Positions 23,555-34,600 of a stretch of 64,000 nt of DNA are shown one piece after another. The notes under the pieces are model-generated. The model did no database searches, had not been told where the DNA came from, and saw only the letters and a program-made list of their open reading frames with translations. This stretch comes from Saccharina japonica (Eukaryota > Sar > Phaeophyceae > Laminariales > Laminariaceae). Every line of letters begins with the position of its first letter. Position 1 is the first letter of the stretch. The position numbers were made by a program, and so were the translations under genes. The stretch covers positions 72,417 to 136,416 of the forward strand of contig MEHQ01003342.1 in assembly GCA_008828725.1 (NCBI GenBank), given 5' to 3'.

Positions 23555-24423
23555 GGGTATATGCCAAAAATAGGTATACCTACGCACTTTGAGCCATTTA
23601 TAGGTACACTGCGTAATGTACACCGGAAACGGCTTCCGGGCCCGCCTGGTATTGGGCCTGCGCTCCATTGTACCTACAAATGGCTCAAAGTGCGCAGGTA
23701 CACCTATTATCGGCTACTCAATGTGTGTATCACCTATATTCGGCTTCATCTGTACCTATAAATGGCTCGAACGATCACTTTTTGGCAACTGAAATATAGG
23801 CAGAGGGCCACATCAGATGCCGGGACTGTCAACCAGCCGACCGTACGAGTACAACCACTGACACTGCGGAGTTATCACGCAGTACCTACAAGCGAGAAAT
23901 CGTGTCGCGGTCAATGCATACGTATTCAGTACGACACCCCTCCTGCGCACACACGTATACGATGCGGAGAAACAACAATGACGAGTGTTTCCATGCCGTT
24001 ATGCTGAAAGTACAATATATATATACTGTGGTGCAGTATATAGGAGAAACTTTGGTATATGTATACGTGTACAGAGTAATACCATACGGTGACGAGGGGG
24101 TCTAAGTTACACAGCCGTTGGCGCGGTCCGGAACAACATTCCATACGTACAAACGTGGGTGAATGTGTGGTCGTCCGTCTATATTTCAGTTGCCAAAAAG
24201 TGATCGTTTGAGCCATGTATAGGTACAGTTGAAGCCAAATATAGGTGATACGCACAATGAGTAGCCGATAATAGGTGTACCTGCGCATTTTGAGCCATTT
24301 GTAGGTACAATGGAGCGCAGGCCCAATATCAGGCGGGCCCGGAAGCCGTTTCCGGTGTACATTACGCAGTGTACCTATAAATGGCTCAAAGTGCGTAGGT
24401 ATACCTATTTTTGGCTAATGCCC
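23555..24423. mobile_element. Mutator-like (MULE) non-autonomous element, perfect 9-bp target duplication
   Basis: Long inverted arms (about 23555-23801 and 24178-24423) begin GGG.AT..GCCAAAAATAGG and enclose about 380 bp. TTCTATTTA flanks both sides (23546-23554 and 24424-24432). GGG termini, long inverted arms and a 9-bp duplication fit the Mutator superfamily. Inner arm features include GAGCCATTTATAGGTAC and a GCCCGCCTGGTATTGGGCCT-type block. There is no transposase, so it would need one in trans. It is inserted in CACCCTGG copy 3. Confidence 0.85.
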
Positions 24424-24445
24424 TTCTATTTAATAGATAATGTTA

Positions 24446-24930
24446 GGGCAATGGTCATTTGGGGGTATACCCCCTGTTTTTACGGCCATTTGGGGGTAGG
24501 GTCAGAATGCGCCCGCGGAACGCGCTCCCGCGGGCCCAAACAGGCCTCAAACGCCATTCCGAAACCCTGGCGAGATGCCCGAAGCCCATGCCTAGCACGC
24601 ACACAACTTTTATTTTTTTTCAGGCATGTCCTTGGGCCTAACGGGACGGCGGCGCACGAGGGAGCAAACGAAGTCCCCCCTTTGACCCCCTCTTGGGGGG
24701 GGATAACCCCACGTACCTACTAAATTTATCTACCCCCCCCGATTGACCACTTTTTTCACCCCGTTTGACCAAAACCATACCCCCTTTTGACCATCTGCGA
24801 CAGCCCCAAAAACGATTACAGCAGTACGTATCCACGTCACCGCCCAACATGCGCGTTCCGCGGGCGCATTTTGACCCTACCCCCAAATGGCCGTAAAACC
24901 AGGGGGTATACCCCCAAATGACCATTGCCC
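24446..24930. mobile_element. Second MULE-like element, perfect 9-bp target duplication
   Basis: Ends GGGCAATGGTCATTTGGGGG and its inverse, with arms of about 85 bp, and a GC-rich interior. ATAATGTTA flanks both sides (24437-24445 and 24931-24939). It lies only 22 bases from the previous MULE, and its ends differ beyond GGG, so it is a separate family. No coding sequence: small frames in it are incidental. Confidence 0.85.
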
Positions 24931-25288
24931 ATAATGTTATGTTGCCGGTCAATTGACCTCGGACGCTGAAAATGGAATTGGACACATCAATGGATGCATG
25001 ATGCATGAGGATGTTTTTTTCTTGGAGTTGCAAAAAGCAAACGACTCATGAGGCTGTCTAGCGATTGGAATTGCCGGGCCAATTGATTCATGGATACAGT
25101 TTATTAATTGGGATCGAGTAGACTGGAATTGATCAGACAATATATTTCGGAGGATGATCTAGGAGGCGCATTACATTTCGTTTCTGCTTAAGCCTTGTAC
25201 AATAGGCATCGCAATAGACTATTGCGCCTACAATAGATCAACGTTAAAGTCTATTAATTGGAATGAGGCTGACAATTAATTCCTAATT

Positions 25289-25642
25289 TTTTTTTTTTTT
25301 TTTTTTTATCCTCCGGCGGATGGGTCAAAATAAAGCTTACGCCCTCCACACTTCCACGTCTCAATTCGTGCACTTCGTGTCGTGTGTCAATTCACTCCAT
25401 GCTCCCTCGGAAGTATCAGCCCTTGCTGTCTACGACCTTCGGTAACTTGAGCATGTTGACCCGACCTGACCCCCGAAGGGGCCCGGTGCGGTGGGGATAG
25501 CCACCCGAAGAGTAAACTCTCCGGGTAGTGTGGAACTTGCCGCAGCTCATCCACTAACAAAAACCCAGGCCAAGAAGCCTTCCCGCCAGACTCGGATCAT
25601 TTACGATCCACCCTACCCGTTTGGGCGTTGGTCCTCGGATGC
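25289..25642 (-). other. Poly(T)-headed insert in CACCCTGG copy 3 (possible retroposon)
   Basis: A run of about 20 T is followed by about 330 bp unrelated to the host element, ending near TTGGTCCTCGGATG where the CAATTG array resumes. A poly(A) end on the minus strand suggests an RNA-mediated insertion. No tRNA boxes or protein motifs were recognised. Confidence 0.4.
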
Positions 25643-27252
25643 AATTGGAATTGCGAAGACAACAACACATTGCAGTCCGCCTACTAATTGGAATTGCTTA
25701 CTCGTAGGCAATTGTTTTAAAGCTCTGTTAAATAACTGAAATTGTCTTCTGCAATTTGTTCGCTCAGGAGACTCCAATACTCTATTACTTCTTCAATAGG
25801 ATATGGGACCTACTCACAATGGACTATGGCTTTTACAGTAGATCTTCCGGAAGTCCATTTAAATGGAGTTGGTCGAGGCACTGCTTTCGTGGTGCATCTA
25901 TTAATAGGAATGGTTCGGCCGATAGGTTTGTGCCCTGGCCTTCCAATAGATGTTTCAGCAATTATTTTCTGGTCCTGTCTACTAATTGGAATGAATGGTC
26001 CAATCATTCCGTTTCTGCTCTGACTTTCCAATTATAATTGATTCAACAATTAGTTTAAGGTCTCGCCTATCAATAGAAGTGGTTTTGTCAATAGGTTTAT
26101 GTCCTGCCCTTCCAATAGAAATTGTTTCAGCAATTATTTTCTGGTCTGGTCTACTAATTGGATTGGTTCAATCAAACCGTTTTTGCTCTGGCCTTCCAAT
26201 TGTAATTGTTTCAACAATTAGTTTAATGTTTTGCCTATCAATAGGAATGGTTTGGTCAATAGGTTTCTGCCCTGACCTTCCCAATTAAATGTTTGGTTGG
26301 TTCAATAGGGTTTGTCCTGATCTTCCAATTATTACGTAGTGTTCGATCATTTTTTTTCTGACCTAGACAATTCCAATCAATAGACCGTACTCGAAATCAT
26401 TTGGTTGAACAATTTCAATTGATAGACAGCAGCCGAAACAAATTGGCTGGACAATTCCGACTAATAGATCTCGCTCGAAATAATTTGACTGGGCAATTCC
26501 AATTCATAGACATCACTCGAAACCATTTAGTAGGACAATTGCATTTAATAGATTGCATTCGAAATCAATCGTTTCGGCAATTCCAATTAATAGACAGCAC
26601 CCGAAATCAATTGTAGGCACAATTCCAATTAATAGACAGCACCCAAAATTAGTTGACCGACAATTTCAATTAGTCTACTTCGATCCAAATCATTTGGTTG
26701 GGAACAGCATCCGAAATCAATTGTAGACACACTAGATTATTGTAATACAAACGGTCCAAATAATTGCCCAGGCAATTCCAATTAATTGACAGCACCCAAA
26801 ACCAATTGTCAGGACAATTGTAATTAGTAGACAGCATCCAAAATGAATTACCCGGACAATTCCAATGAATATAATCCAATCGAAATCATTTGGTTGGGCA
26901 ATTCCAATTAATAGACTACACCCAAACACAATTATAGACACAATAAACTATTGAAATAGAAATTATCCAGGGTGTGGTTAAAAGGCTAAGCTAGGAAACT
27001 CCCGTCGGAATCACGGTTGTTTGCTGATTTCATCGCCAAAAAAAGTGATTCAAAAAATAAATGAGCTGTGTCCACGTACAGTCAGTATTGCCTTGGCTGA
27101 GATCTGTTAAATCCGCTCTCAGAAAAAAAATGTACCCCCCATTCAACCACAGAAAAGCTAAGTACCTGGTACATATTTATGTACAATATTTTTTAAATAG
27201 CTATTTTCTTTCAACCCCAAAGGAAACCCCCCCCCCCGATCAGGCCATCTTA

Positions 27253-27335
27253 ACCCATTCAGAACTGGTCCCACGAATTTGGGGACAAACTACTTGGAAT
27301 TAGTGTGGGACATTTTTTTCAGTTCTGAATGGATC
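27253..27335. mobile_element. PiggyBac-like palindromic MITE
   Basis: TTAA followed by CCCATTCAGAACTGG..., with arms converging on ACTACTTGGAATTAG and closing with CAGTTCTGAATGG. It is a member of the 80-90-bp family that is best delimited at 43000-43079. The right-hand TTAA is eroded here. Confidence 0.65.
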
Positions 27336-28500
27336 AGGGTTTTTCCACGGTATACTTCATGATATAATACGTAGATGTATACGTCAGACCTGTGCAACAA
27401 CTGAAACTCGGTGACCTCACTTGTTGTGAAAACTTGGTCGGGCGGACTATATATCTAAGAAAGGTAAGTTTCAAATCGAATCTATTTCAGATCGAATCGA
27501 ATTGAAGTTTCATATAATAATTGGTGAGAAATGAATCACCGAGAAGGCATTTTGTACTTTGGGGCGAGGGAAAGTCGATCCGATCGTATAATACGTAGCT
27601 AAACAATCGCAGAAAACCTAAGAAATTACGGAAGGAAAAACAAAGACAAAGAGCGACCAAAATTAAATTAAATTAAAAAATTAAAAAAAAAATGCGACAA
27701 AATGAATACCAGGTACGTACTCATGGAAAACCTAAGAAAAAAGAAAATACATACTCGTAAGGACAAAAAAAGTGCAAAGCCCAAAAGCAACCCCGGCAAA
27801 ATAAACTACAAATAGACTATTAAATATTATTAAATTAGTTAAAAAATAATACGAGGGGTTGTAGCATCGCTTCCGTGCCCCCCTGGAGGAGCTGCGACAG
27901 GCAATACACCAAGCAAATAAAACGAACGAAAGAACATCATCAGGAATACTCGTAGCCACTACAACAATGTTCCTACGTACGTGCACACATGTATTTATAC
28001 CACCGTCCTTATTCCAGAAACATAACATGTTTTATTACATTTTGTTTTGTGTGTACAAGTTACTTACTCATGTATACCTGTTGTTCCCTCTCCTTCTACG
28101 AGATATATAGTACCAATGCACAGAATGGTTATGGGTCAAACTCACTCTTGTAAAATCATCCTGTTGACCCTGTGGTAGCATCCAGGGGAGTCATCGAACT
28201 ATTTCTTTTATGAGGATTAAATATAGAACACGCGCGAACGAATTCTGTTTAACAAATACAAAACTGAGTACCAGGTATCAACTACTATATCGTAGATTTA
28301 CACAAAAACCATCATATTCTAACATGAACCATAGAAGAAGCACGCCCAATAAACGTGTCTATCGTATCACGCAGATTGGAAAGTTGAGTTTCAACCGTTC
28401 AATCGGTAGTACCACAGCTGGCGTATTTTGTACCAGGTATATTTTAATTTAAAAAAAAAGAGGAAAAGTACGGAGAGAGTTCGCCATCCACCAAGCCAGC
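27336..28500. other. No gene recognised
   Basis: AT-rich sequence with A-runs. The minus frame at 27732-28028 encodes a hydrophobic peptide without known motifs. Confidence 0.45.
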
Positions 28501-28504
28501 CATA

Positions 28505-29040
28505 ATATGTACGTTTTGCCTGTCGTATATGGCATTGCATTGTCTGCTCTGCTTACTGCACTGCATCGTAGTATCTGTGTGTCGTAGTTTTGTGACCACA
28601 GAAGAACTGGTACCTCTTCTATCATACATACATAGGATGAAGAATCAGCACGGACACTGGGTGTGCTGGATGTCTACGTACGGGTAGAAAGGAAGGTTTA
28701 TAATAGAACACAGAACAGACACACACGACCCGCCACGGAGCGACACACATAGTAATAGTATGATACGCGCGTATGTATGTATGTGTGTTCTTCACATTAA
28801 ACCGCCCTTTTTACCCGTCGACATCCAGCACACCCACAGAACTGGTACCTTTTTAGGATGAAGAATCGGCACGGACACTGGGTGTGCTGGATGTCGACGG
28901 GTAGAAAGGAAGGTTTAATGTGAAGAACACACACACACACACACACCCAGTGTCCGTGCCGATTCTTTATCCTAGAGAGATACCAGTTGTTCTTCTGTGG
29001 TCACAAAACTAGGACACAAGAAATACCCCGTCATTGCAAT
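28505..29040. repeat. Cluster of SINE-B copies in both orientations
   Basis: A plus copy (28505-28730) runs from the GCATTGCATTGTCTGCTC head to a CA-rich tail. A minus fragment follows (28785-28845), joined to a plus fragment (28838-28950) that ends GTTTAATGTGAAGAAC and (AC)n, joined to another minus fragment (28946-29040). The shared blocks are TTTTGTGACCACAGAA, ATGAAGAATCGGCACGGACA and GTGCTGGATGTCGACGGGTA. Confidence 0.7.
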
Positions 29041-29099
29041 AAGAGTGTTGACAAGGGAAGAAAGTAAGTAATAAGTGCTGAAATTGTTGTATGTGGTGG

Positions 29100-29101
<2 letters not shown>

Positions 29102-29140
<39 letters not shown>

Positions 29141-29238
29141 GGAGCCTACTTTGACCCCGGATCTGAGTTACGACCAGGAGAAGGAGAGATAAAGGAAGGG
29201 CGAAGATAATAAATGGGATGGAAAAAAAAAGAAAAAAA
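29102..29238 (+). repeat. SINE-A 3' part preceded by a 38-base G run
   Basis: G at 29102-29139 without interruption, then GGAGCCTACTTTGACCCCGG and the SINE-A tail GATAATAAATGGGATGG with A-rich end. The G run sits where other copies have GTGGGGGAGGAGGG, so it is probably an expansion of that block. The long minus frame across it (29031-29723) is a poly-Pro artefact. Confidence 0.75.
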
Positions 29239-29241
29239 ACG

Positions 29242-29445
29242 TCGACATCCAGCACACCCTTTGACCCCACCCCGTGTCTGTGCCTGTGCCGATTCTTATT
29301 CTTCATCCTAGAGCGATATACCAGTTCGTCTGTGGTCACAAAACTACGACACCGAGATACTACGCTGCAATGCAGTAAGCAGACAATGCAATGCAATATA
29401 CGACAGGCGCGACCTACCCTGCTAGCACTCGTGGGTTGCGGCTGG
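29242..29445 (-). repeat. SINE-B copy (minus)
   Basis: Contains GTCGACATCCAGCACACCC, CATCCTAGAGCGATATACCA, TGTGGTCACAAAACTACGAC and the head region TGCAATGCAGTAAGCAGACA. The sense strand is minus. Confidence 0.7.
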
Positions 29446-29957
29446 CCTGTATAACACGTCAACGCGAAATGTCGTTCTTGCGGTACATATATATATATAA
29501 ATAAGTAAATAAGTAGCTGAAAATAAGAAACAAGAACCGCTGAAAGCGGTTCAATTTGAACCGAGAAACATGTAAGAATCATCATACTATACGTACCAGG
29601 TATAATATAAGAAACGTCGCTAATGTTGCTGGTGAGGGCACACGAAATGAGACTTTGAGAGCCCGAACGCCAAGTTGACGTTTCTTGACAGCGGGCCTCC
29701 GCTGCTCTGCGCTTGAGGCGCAAATACCAATATATGTTACGAAATGATTTCTCATGGCCAAAAACTCCTGAAAAACACCGCTCGTGGCGAGTGTTTTTGA
29801 CTTGGTTTCAGTATTTACCTGGTTTTCGTTCAAAGTGACCAGCAAGTATTCGTACCTGATTTTGGCTGTTGCTATTTATATTTTTATATTTTGATACTAC
29901 GTACCAGGTACTACTGCTGTAGTACTAATACTGATGCATCGCGTTTGTCACTCTCAC
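29446..29957. other. No exon recognised downstream of the GT47 first exon
   Basis: This should be intron of the minus-strand GT47 gene. An 87-codon minus frame (29582-29845) lies here but has no exostosin features. Confidence 0.4.
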
Positions 29958-30720
29958 CTCCAAGTTTTCTCTTTCGGGCCTCCCGCGCGCCGTGCCCACA
30001 AACATAAAGGGGATGTCTTTTTCCTCCGGCTTTAGTCCGCCAACCGCCTCGGGGGTTGTCAGGACGCTGCTTGCGGTGTACGGTACGGTCACTATTCGCT
30101 CGCTGCAGGTCCACCTAGACCAGAATTCAACTTTTTCGTTGATGCCCAGCACCGTGCGCCGCAACAGCATTCGGTGTTTGGGGTAGAGAGCTCTGCCGCA
30201 GCCACACCACGCGCACACCACAACGTGATCTGCCCCGCCGAACCTGTTGAAGTAGACGCTGTTCTTCACGAGGTGCATGATGGACCTAGTCACCCCCTCA
30301 TGGTGAGTGAGCCCATCGCAAGCGTGCTTCTTTCCTAGGAGCAGGTAACCGAGCACGGGGTAAAGCGGGATGAAGAAAATGTCCGCGTCCTCCGGATCCA
30401 AGACGCGCCACGGGTGCGAAAGCATGGACCGATGCAGCCAGATTTCTCCCATATTTTGTGCCATCTCTTTGCGCTCGTCCTGCCATGGAGCCACACCGTC
30501 ATGCTGATCGCGGTAGCATTGTATCAATGCGGTGTGATCGAACACCGGATCGTCATAGACGTAGACGTTCACTCGGTCGGCGTCCTCATCGAGATGCGAC
30601 CGAGGTTCTACTCCTTCACTCGAGGTCGCGAAACAGGCCTCGTGCGACAGGATGAATACTCCGGCCAACGCTATCAGAATGCCTCGAAGGAGGGTGCCCC
30701 GAAAGACGGTCGCTTTCTGT

Positions 30721-30763
<43 letters not shown>

Positions 30764-30818
30764 GGTGGCTAGTAGCCTTTCTCCGTACTGGTTTGGACAT
30801 GCGAGCCATGTGGCTCAC
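29958..30818 (-). CDS. Exostosin-type GT47 glycosyltransferase, first exon
   Basis: An 861-nt exon (287 codons, phase 0 end) starting at ATG 30818 and ending GAG at 29958, followed by the donor GTGAGAG. Residues 1-43 are basic with a poly-Ser run (about 20-32) made by a CTG/CAG-type repeat. Residues about 44-64 (LLRGILIALAGVFILSHEA) form a single membrane anchor, as in type II Golgi enzymes. The exostosin domain then starts: VNVYVYDDPVFDHTAL, GEIWLHRSMLSHPWRVLDPE, DADIFFIPLYPVLGYLLLGK, HVVVCAWCGCGRALYP and IPFMFVGTARGRPERENLE, the last being the FxG..R segment before the C-terminal half. GT47 enzymes transfer sugars to cell-wall or matrix glycans. The C-terminal half is absent nearby; the only matching exon is at 1340-1456. 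Confidence 0.85.
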
Positions 30819-31614
30819 AGGTAAGCAAGTATAAAGCCTCCAAGACTCTTATCTAGCAGCTAGCCTGTGCTTGCCCACTAAATAGTTGAGAGTGTTAGTG
30901 CTGCTACTGCTGCCGTGAACGACCAATACGCCGAGTTACTGGCCCTGGATCCTGGATGCTCTTTGTATAAATACTCGTATCATATCATACCAGGTTTATT
31001 ATGCGTGTGTTCTTCGATAAGAAATCTGATTTTCGTCGACATCCAGCACACTTACTTGTGTTTGTTTGTTCGTTTTTCTCTCTCCTCACGCATCTAGATT
31101 GCTAGCAGGGTTCCGTTCCTGCCGTGAACGACCAATACGCCGAGCTTACTGCCAGAAATAAAAACAAAATCCCTAGGATCACAGCAGCCGTACACTTTTT
31201 CTACAGGTGAGATATTTAAGTACAAAAAACACTCATCATCATGTTGCGACCCTCTCCTCGCGAAGGTGAGTTGGAGATGTGAGTGTCAATGAACATGAAA
31301 ACCCAAATTTCAATGGCATTAGACCGATGCCACAAATAATGGGAACGCGATCTTGAATATCTGCAAACAAACTTGCTTTTTGTTTTTTCACCATTTCAGC
31401 GGCTTTACTCGTATAATAGTCTAAATGGGTACGAATATTACACGAGGGAGCAAGATTTCGCAAGCTTAAGCTTCCAAAGATTGACCCAATTTTGACGAGT
31501 AGATTGGAATGTGTTTGCCGGTTTTGGGCCAATCTTTAGTTTTTTTTTGGAAATCTTGATGCCTCTAAAAATTCGAAGCCACTACGTACATACCCTTGTT
31601 GTTGTTGTTGTTGT
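30819..31614. other. Upstream flank of the GT47 gene; SINE-B and repeat fragments
   Basis: Presumed 5' region of the minus-strand GT47 gene. GTGAACGACCAATACGCCGA occurs at 30915 and again near 31126, a direct repeat of about 45 bp with flanks. A 97-codon minus frame (31239-31532) ends in a run that looks protein-like but is not recognised. Confidence 0.4.
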
Positions 31615-34600
31615 CTTCACATTAAACCCGTTCTTTCTACTCAACCACATCAGTACACCCAGTGCCTGTCCTGATTCCCTATCCTAGAGAGATACAAATT
31701 CTGTGGTCACAGACTGTGAAACAGAGAAAAACCAAAACAAAATAAACGCAAATTAATGGGTAAAGCAAGTGAGATGCGTAACGTATCGGGTACGAGAACA
31801 CAGCGACACGAGCCGAACCAAAAAATAAGAACAAAAAAAACAAAATAAAACAAGTTCTGAAATGAAACAGAATACAAATGACGCTGGGAGACAGAAGCGC
31901 CAGAAGCGCCCCTAGACGAAAAGCACACGTGCCCAAGAGGAACAGATAACTGCTGCACGAGCGAGGCAACACGAAAAAAGAGAGAGACACCGGCATAGGG
32001 TGGAAACAAAGGGAGAAACAAGGCAAAAAAAGCAAGAAAGAAGACACGAGAGAGGAAAAGAGAAAAATAGTTCTCAAGGCAAGCTCAAGGCGATGGTAAC
32101 AACAAGTTCCCGTCTCTGCTATAAAAACTGATACGGGGACCATGTCACACCTTCTGCCATCTCATTCCCACTCTAAAAACAAAACGGTGTCAAGAGTCGA
32201 TACTACCTCTGCCGCGCCCCCCCCAGTGAACACATCAACGGAAACAAATAATAGAATTCAAGGACTAGTCGAGCCGATATCTGGCCACACGATCTATCAT
32301 TTCGTTTCTGCATTCGTCGACAGCTGTATCAGTACGGCCGCCCCTGCCCCCCCCCCCCCTCTCCTGGTCGCCTCTCTTGGCGTCCTCAGCTGTATGCCGT
32401 AGCCAGCTCCTCTCCGCTTCGGCCCTGTGCCACCTCGCCATGAAATGGTCCGCCGCCTCGCCAACCCCCCGATACCACACCCCCCTCTTTTTTGCCGCCC
32501 TCGGCCATAGTAACGTCTCTGCTCCGAACAGTAAAGGGGAGCTTTCTGTGGAGCCCTCTGTCGCTCGAAAAACCCTGAGGTCATCTGCTAGACATTGTGC
32601 CCAGTTCTTTTCTGGTCGGCCAGGCCCCGGGTTCGTCCCACCGGCGATCGTCCCAAACATCACCCGCCTGGTCAGCCGCTCATTGGTCGTGCGCTGTACG
32701 CCCCCCGCAAAGAGGAGGCGTCGTTTGCGGATGGTCGTCTCAACGCTCTCGCATTGTGCCTTCTTGAGAGCCTTGGCGTACGACATGAGATGGTCGGTGC
32801 GTTGTCGGCGCTGGAAACCAATGAGCCGTAGGAGGAATTTGTGGTGTGCCGTTCGGAGCTCAGCGAAGTGCTCCTGGCCAAGGGTCCACGTCACACACCC
32901 GTACAGCAGTGTCTCCATCACCTCGGCCTTTAGCATGCGCACCTTTAGAGTGAACGGGGCATCCTCCATATCGTACAGCTCCCGCTTGAACCGATTGTAG
33001 CATGCCCGTGCGAGTCGGATGCGTCGTTTGATCTCTGGCATAATGTCCGCGCTTGCGACGACATGACCACCAAGGTACAAAAAATGCATCGTCTGTTTAT
33101 ACTTCTGGCCCGCTGCTTCGGTGACGAGCGGTGAGGTCCGGAGTGCCTGGTTTGGTGTCCGCAGCAGCATAGTCTCCGTTTTCTTTTCGGATACGGTGAG
33201 ACCAGCTGCTTCGAAAACGGTCACAATAACGGTCATCTTCTTCGCAAGCCCTTCCGCCGATTTAGAAACAATACCTGCATCGTCGACGTACAGCATACCC
33301 CATATTGCTCTCCGTACACGTGCTAGTGGGTCCTCCCTCACTCCGTCCCCCCCGAGGTCCTCCTCGAGGTGAACCAGGTCCCTCAAGATGTCTGGGTTTT
33401 CACTGAAGCGTATCAGCACGGCGTGTATCACAGCAGCGGTGACAGTACACATCCTTGCCGCAGTCCCTGAGTGACATCGAACCATTCAGAGTGCTCACCG
33501 TCATCCGTACGCACGCGAGCTCGCATGCCTTCGTGGAATTGGCGGATAACGGTCAACATCTTCTCTGGTATGCCGAAGCGTGCGAGCACTACCGACAACA
33601 ACTCTCGGTCGACGGAGTCATAAGCCTTCTGAAGGTCAATGAAGCACATGTACAGGGTTTTTTTTTTGGCTCGTTCGAGTTATTGCAGTCGACGCACGAC
33701 GAATAGCATGTCGACTGTTGATCGTGCTGGGCGAAAGCCGCACTGTTCCTCGGGGAGTATCCCTTCGGCCTCGCAGTAATTGCTGAGACGTGACGCGACC
33801 ATTTTCAGCAATACTTTGCCCGAATGGGCAACAAGCGAAATCCCTCGGTAGTTGTTGCAATCGGATCGATCCTTCTTTTTATGAAGCGCCTTAATGGTCG
33901 TATATTTCCATTGCTGGGGGACGTCACCCGTTCGCCACACGTTGACAAGCAAGTTGTGTAAGTACCGGATTAATTCGGGGTGGTCCAGTTTCAGCAACTC
34001 GGCCGGAAGGGAATCTGGTCCCACCGCTTTCCAGTTTGGCATACCCCGGACTACCGCGGTCATGTCATCCATGGTTGGCTCATCTCCAAGCGATGGTGCC
34101 AACGGTCGTTGTGGAAATAGGGCGCTGATGGTTGGGTCAAGGTTAGGCGATTTCGCGGTGAGGAGAGTGCCGAAAAACCCCGCCCACCGTTCAAGAATGC
34201 GCACTCTGTCCCCCAGTAGCGTGCCATCCTCGTCAATGATGAACTGCTCGATTCTCGCTTTTCGACCGTCCAACCCCACCGTGCCCTTCAGGTGCTTGTA
34301 TTATAGAAACCCCGTTGGTCGTTGGCAGCCAGGAGTCTCTCCGTTTCAGCGAGATACTCTTCAAAGTAGGCATGTAATCCTGCGTCAATCACCCCTCGCA
34401 GATTCGCGCACACCGTCCTCAGCGTCTTCCGCGCAGTTTTGTCCCTCTTAATACGCATTGATCGTTGGGCACCACCTCTCGCATCCCATGCTATTTTCAA
34501 GGCAGCTGCGGTTTCAGCGTTCTCGCACCACCCGAGTTTGTGTGTGCGACGTGGCGGGGGTGGTACCTCTTTCGCTCGTACTGCATCAAGAATTATGCCG

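Larger units (their letters stand above)
22735..26974 (-). mobile_element. CACCCTGG element, copy 3 (inverted, with nested inserts)
   Basis: Bounded by CACCCTGGACAATAG at 22735 and ATTATCCAGGGTG ending at 26974. Read on the minus strand it has the same left end (CACCCTGGATAATTTC, CAATAGT.TATTGTGTC), the same CAATTG arrays and the same right end (GAGCTC, CACAATTGACAGTCAATTG) as copies 1 and 2. It faces them across the LINE. It is split by a MULE at 23555-24423, a second at 24446-24930 and a poly(T)-started insert at 25289-25642. No genes of its own. Confidence 0.7.

Noticed and set aside
10716..26974. A single 16-kb transposon bounded by CACCCTGG at 10716 and CCAGGGTG at 26974
   Set aside because: Internal ends at 15792, 18234 and 22735 and the matching right ends show separate copies. 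No target duplication links the outermost ends.
29031..29723. 230-codon minus frame
   Set aside because: It crosses the 38-base G run as poly-Pro and joins SINE-A and SINE-B fragments.
32377..33000. 207-codon plus frame, and plus frames at 33894-34451
   Set aside because: Antisense shadows of the minus-strand LINE reverse transcriptase.
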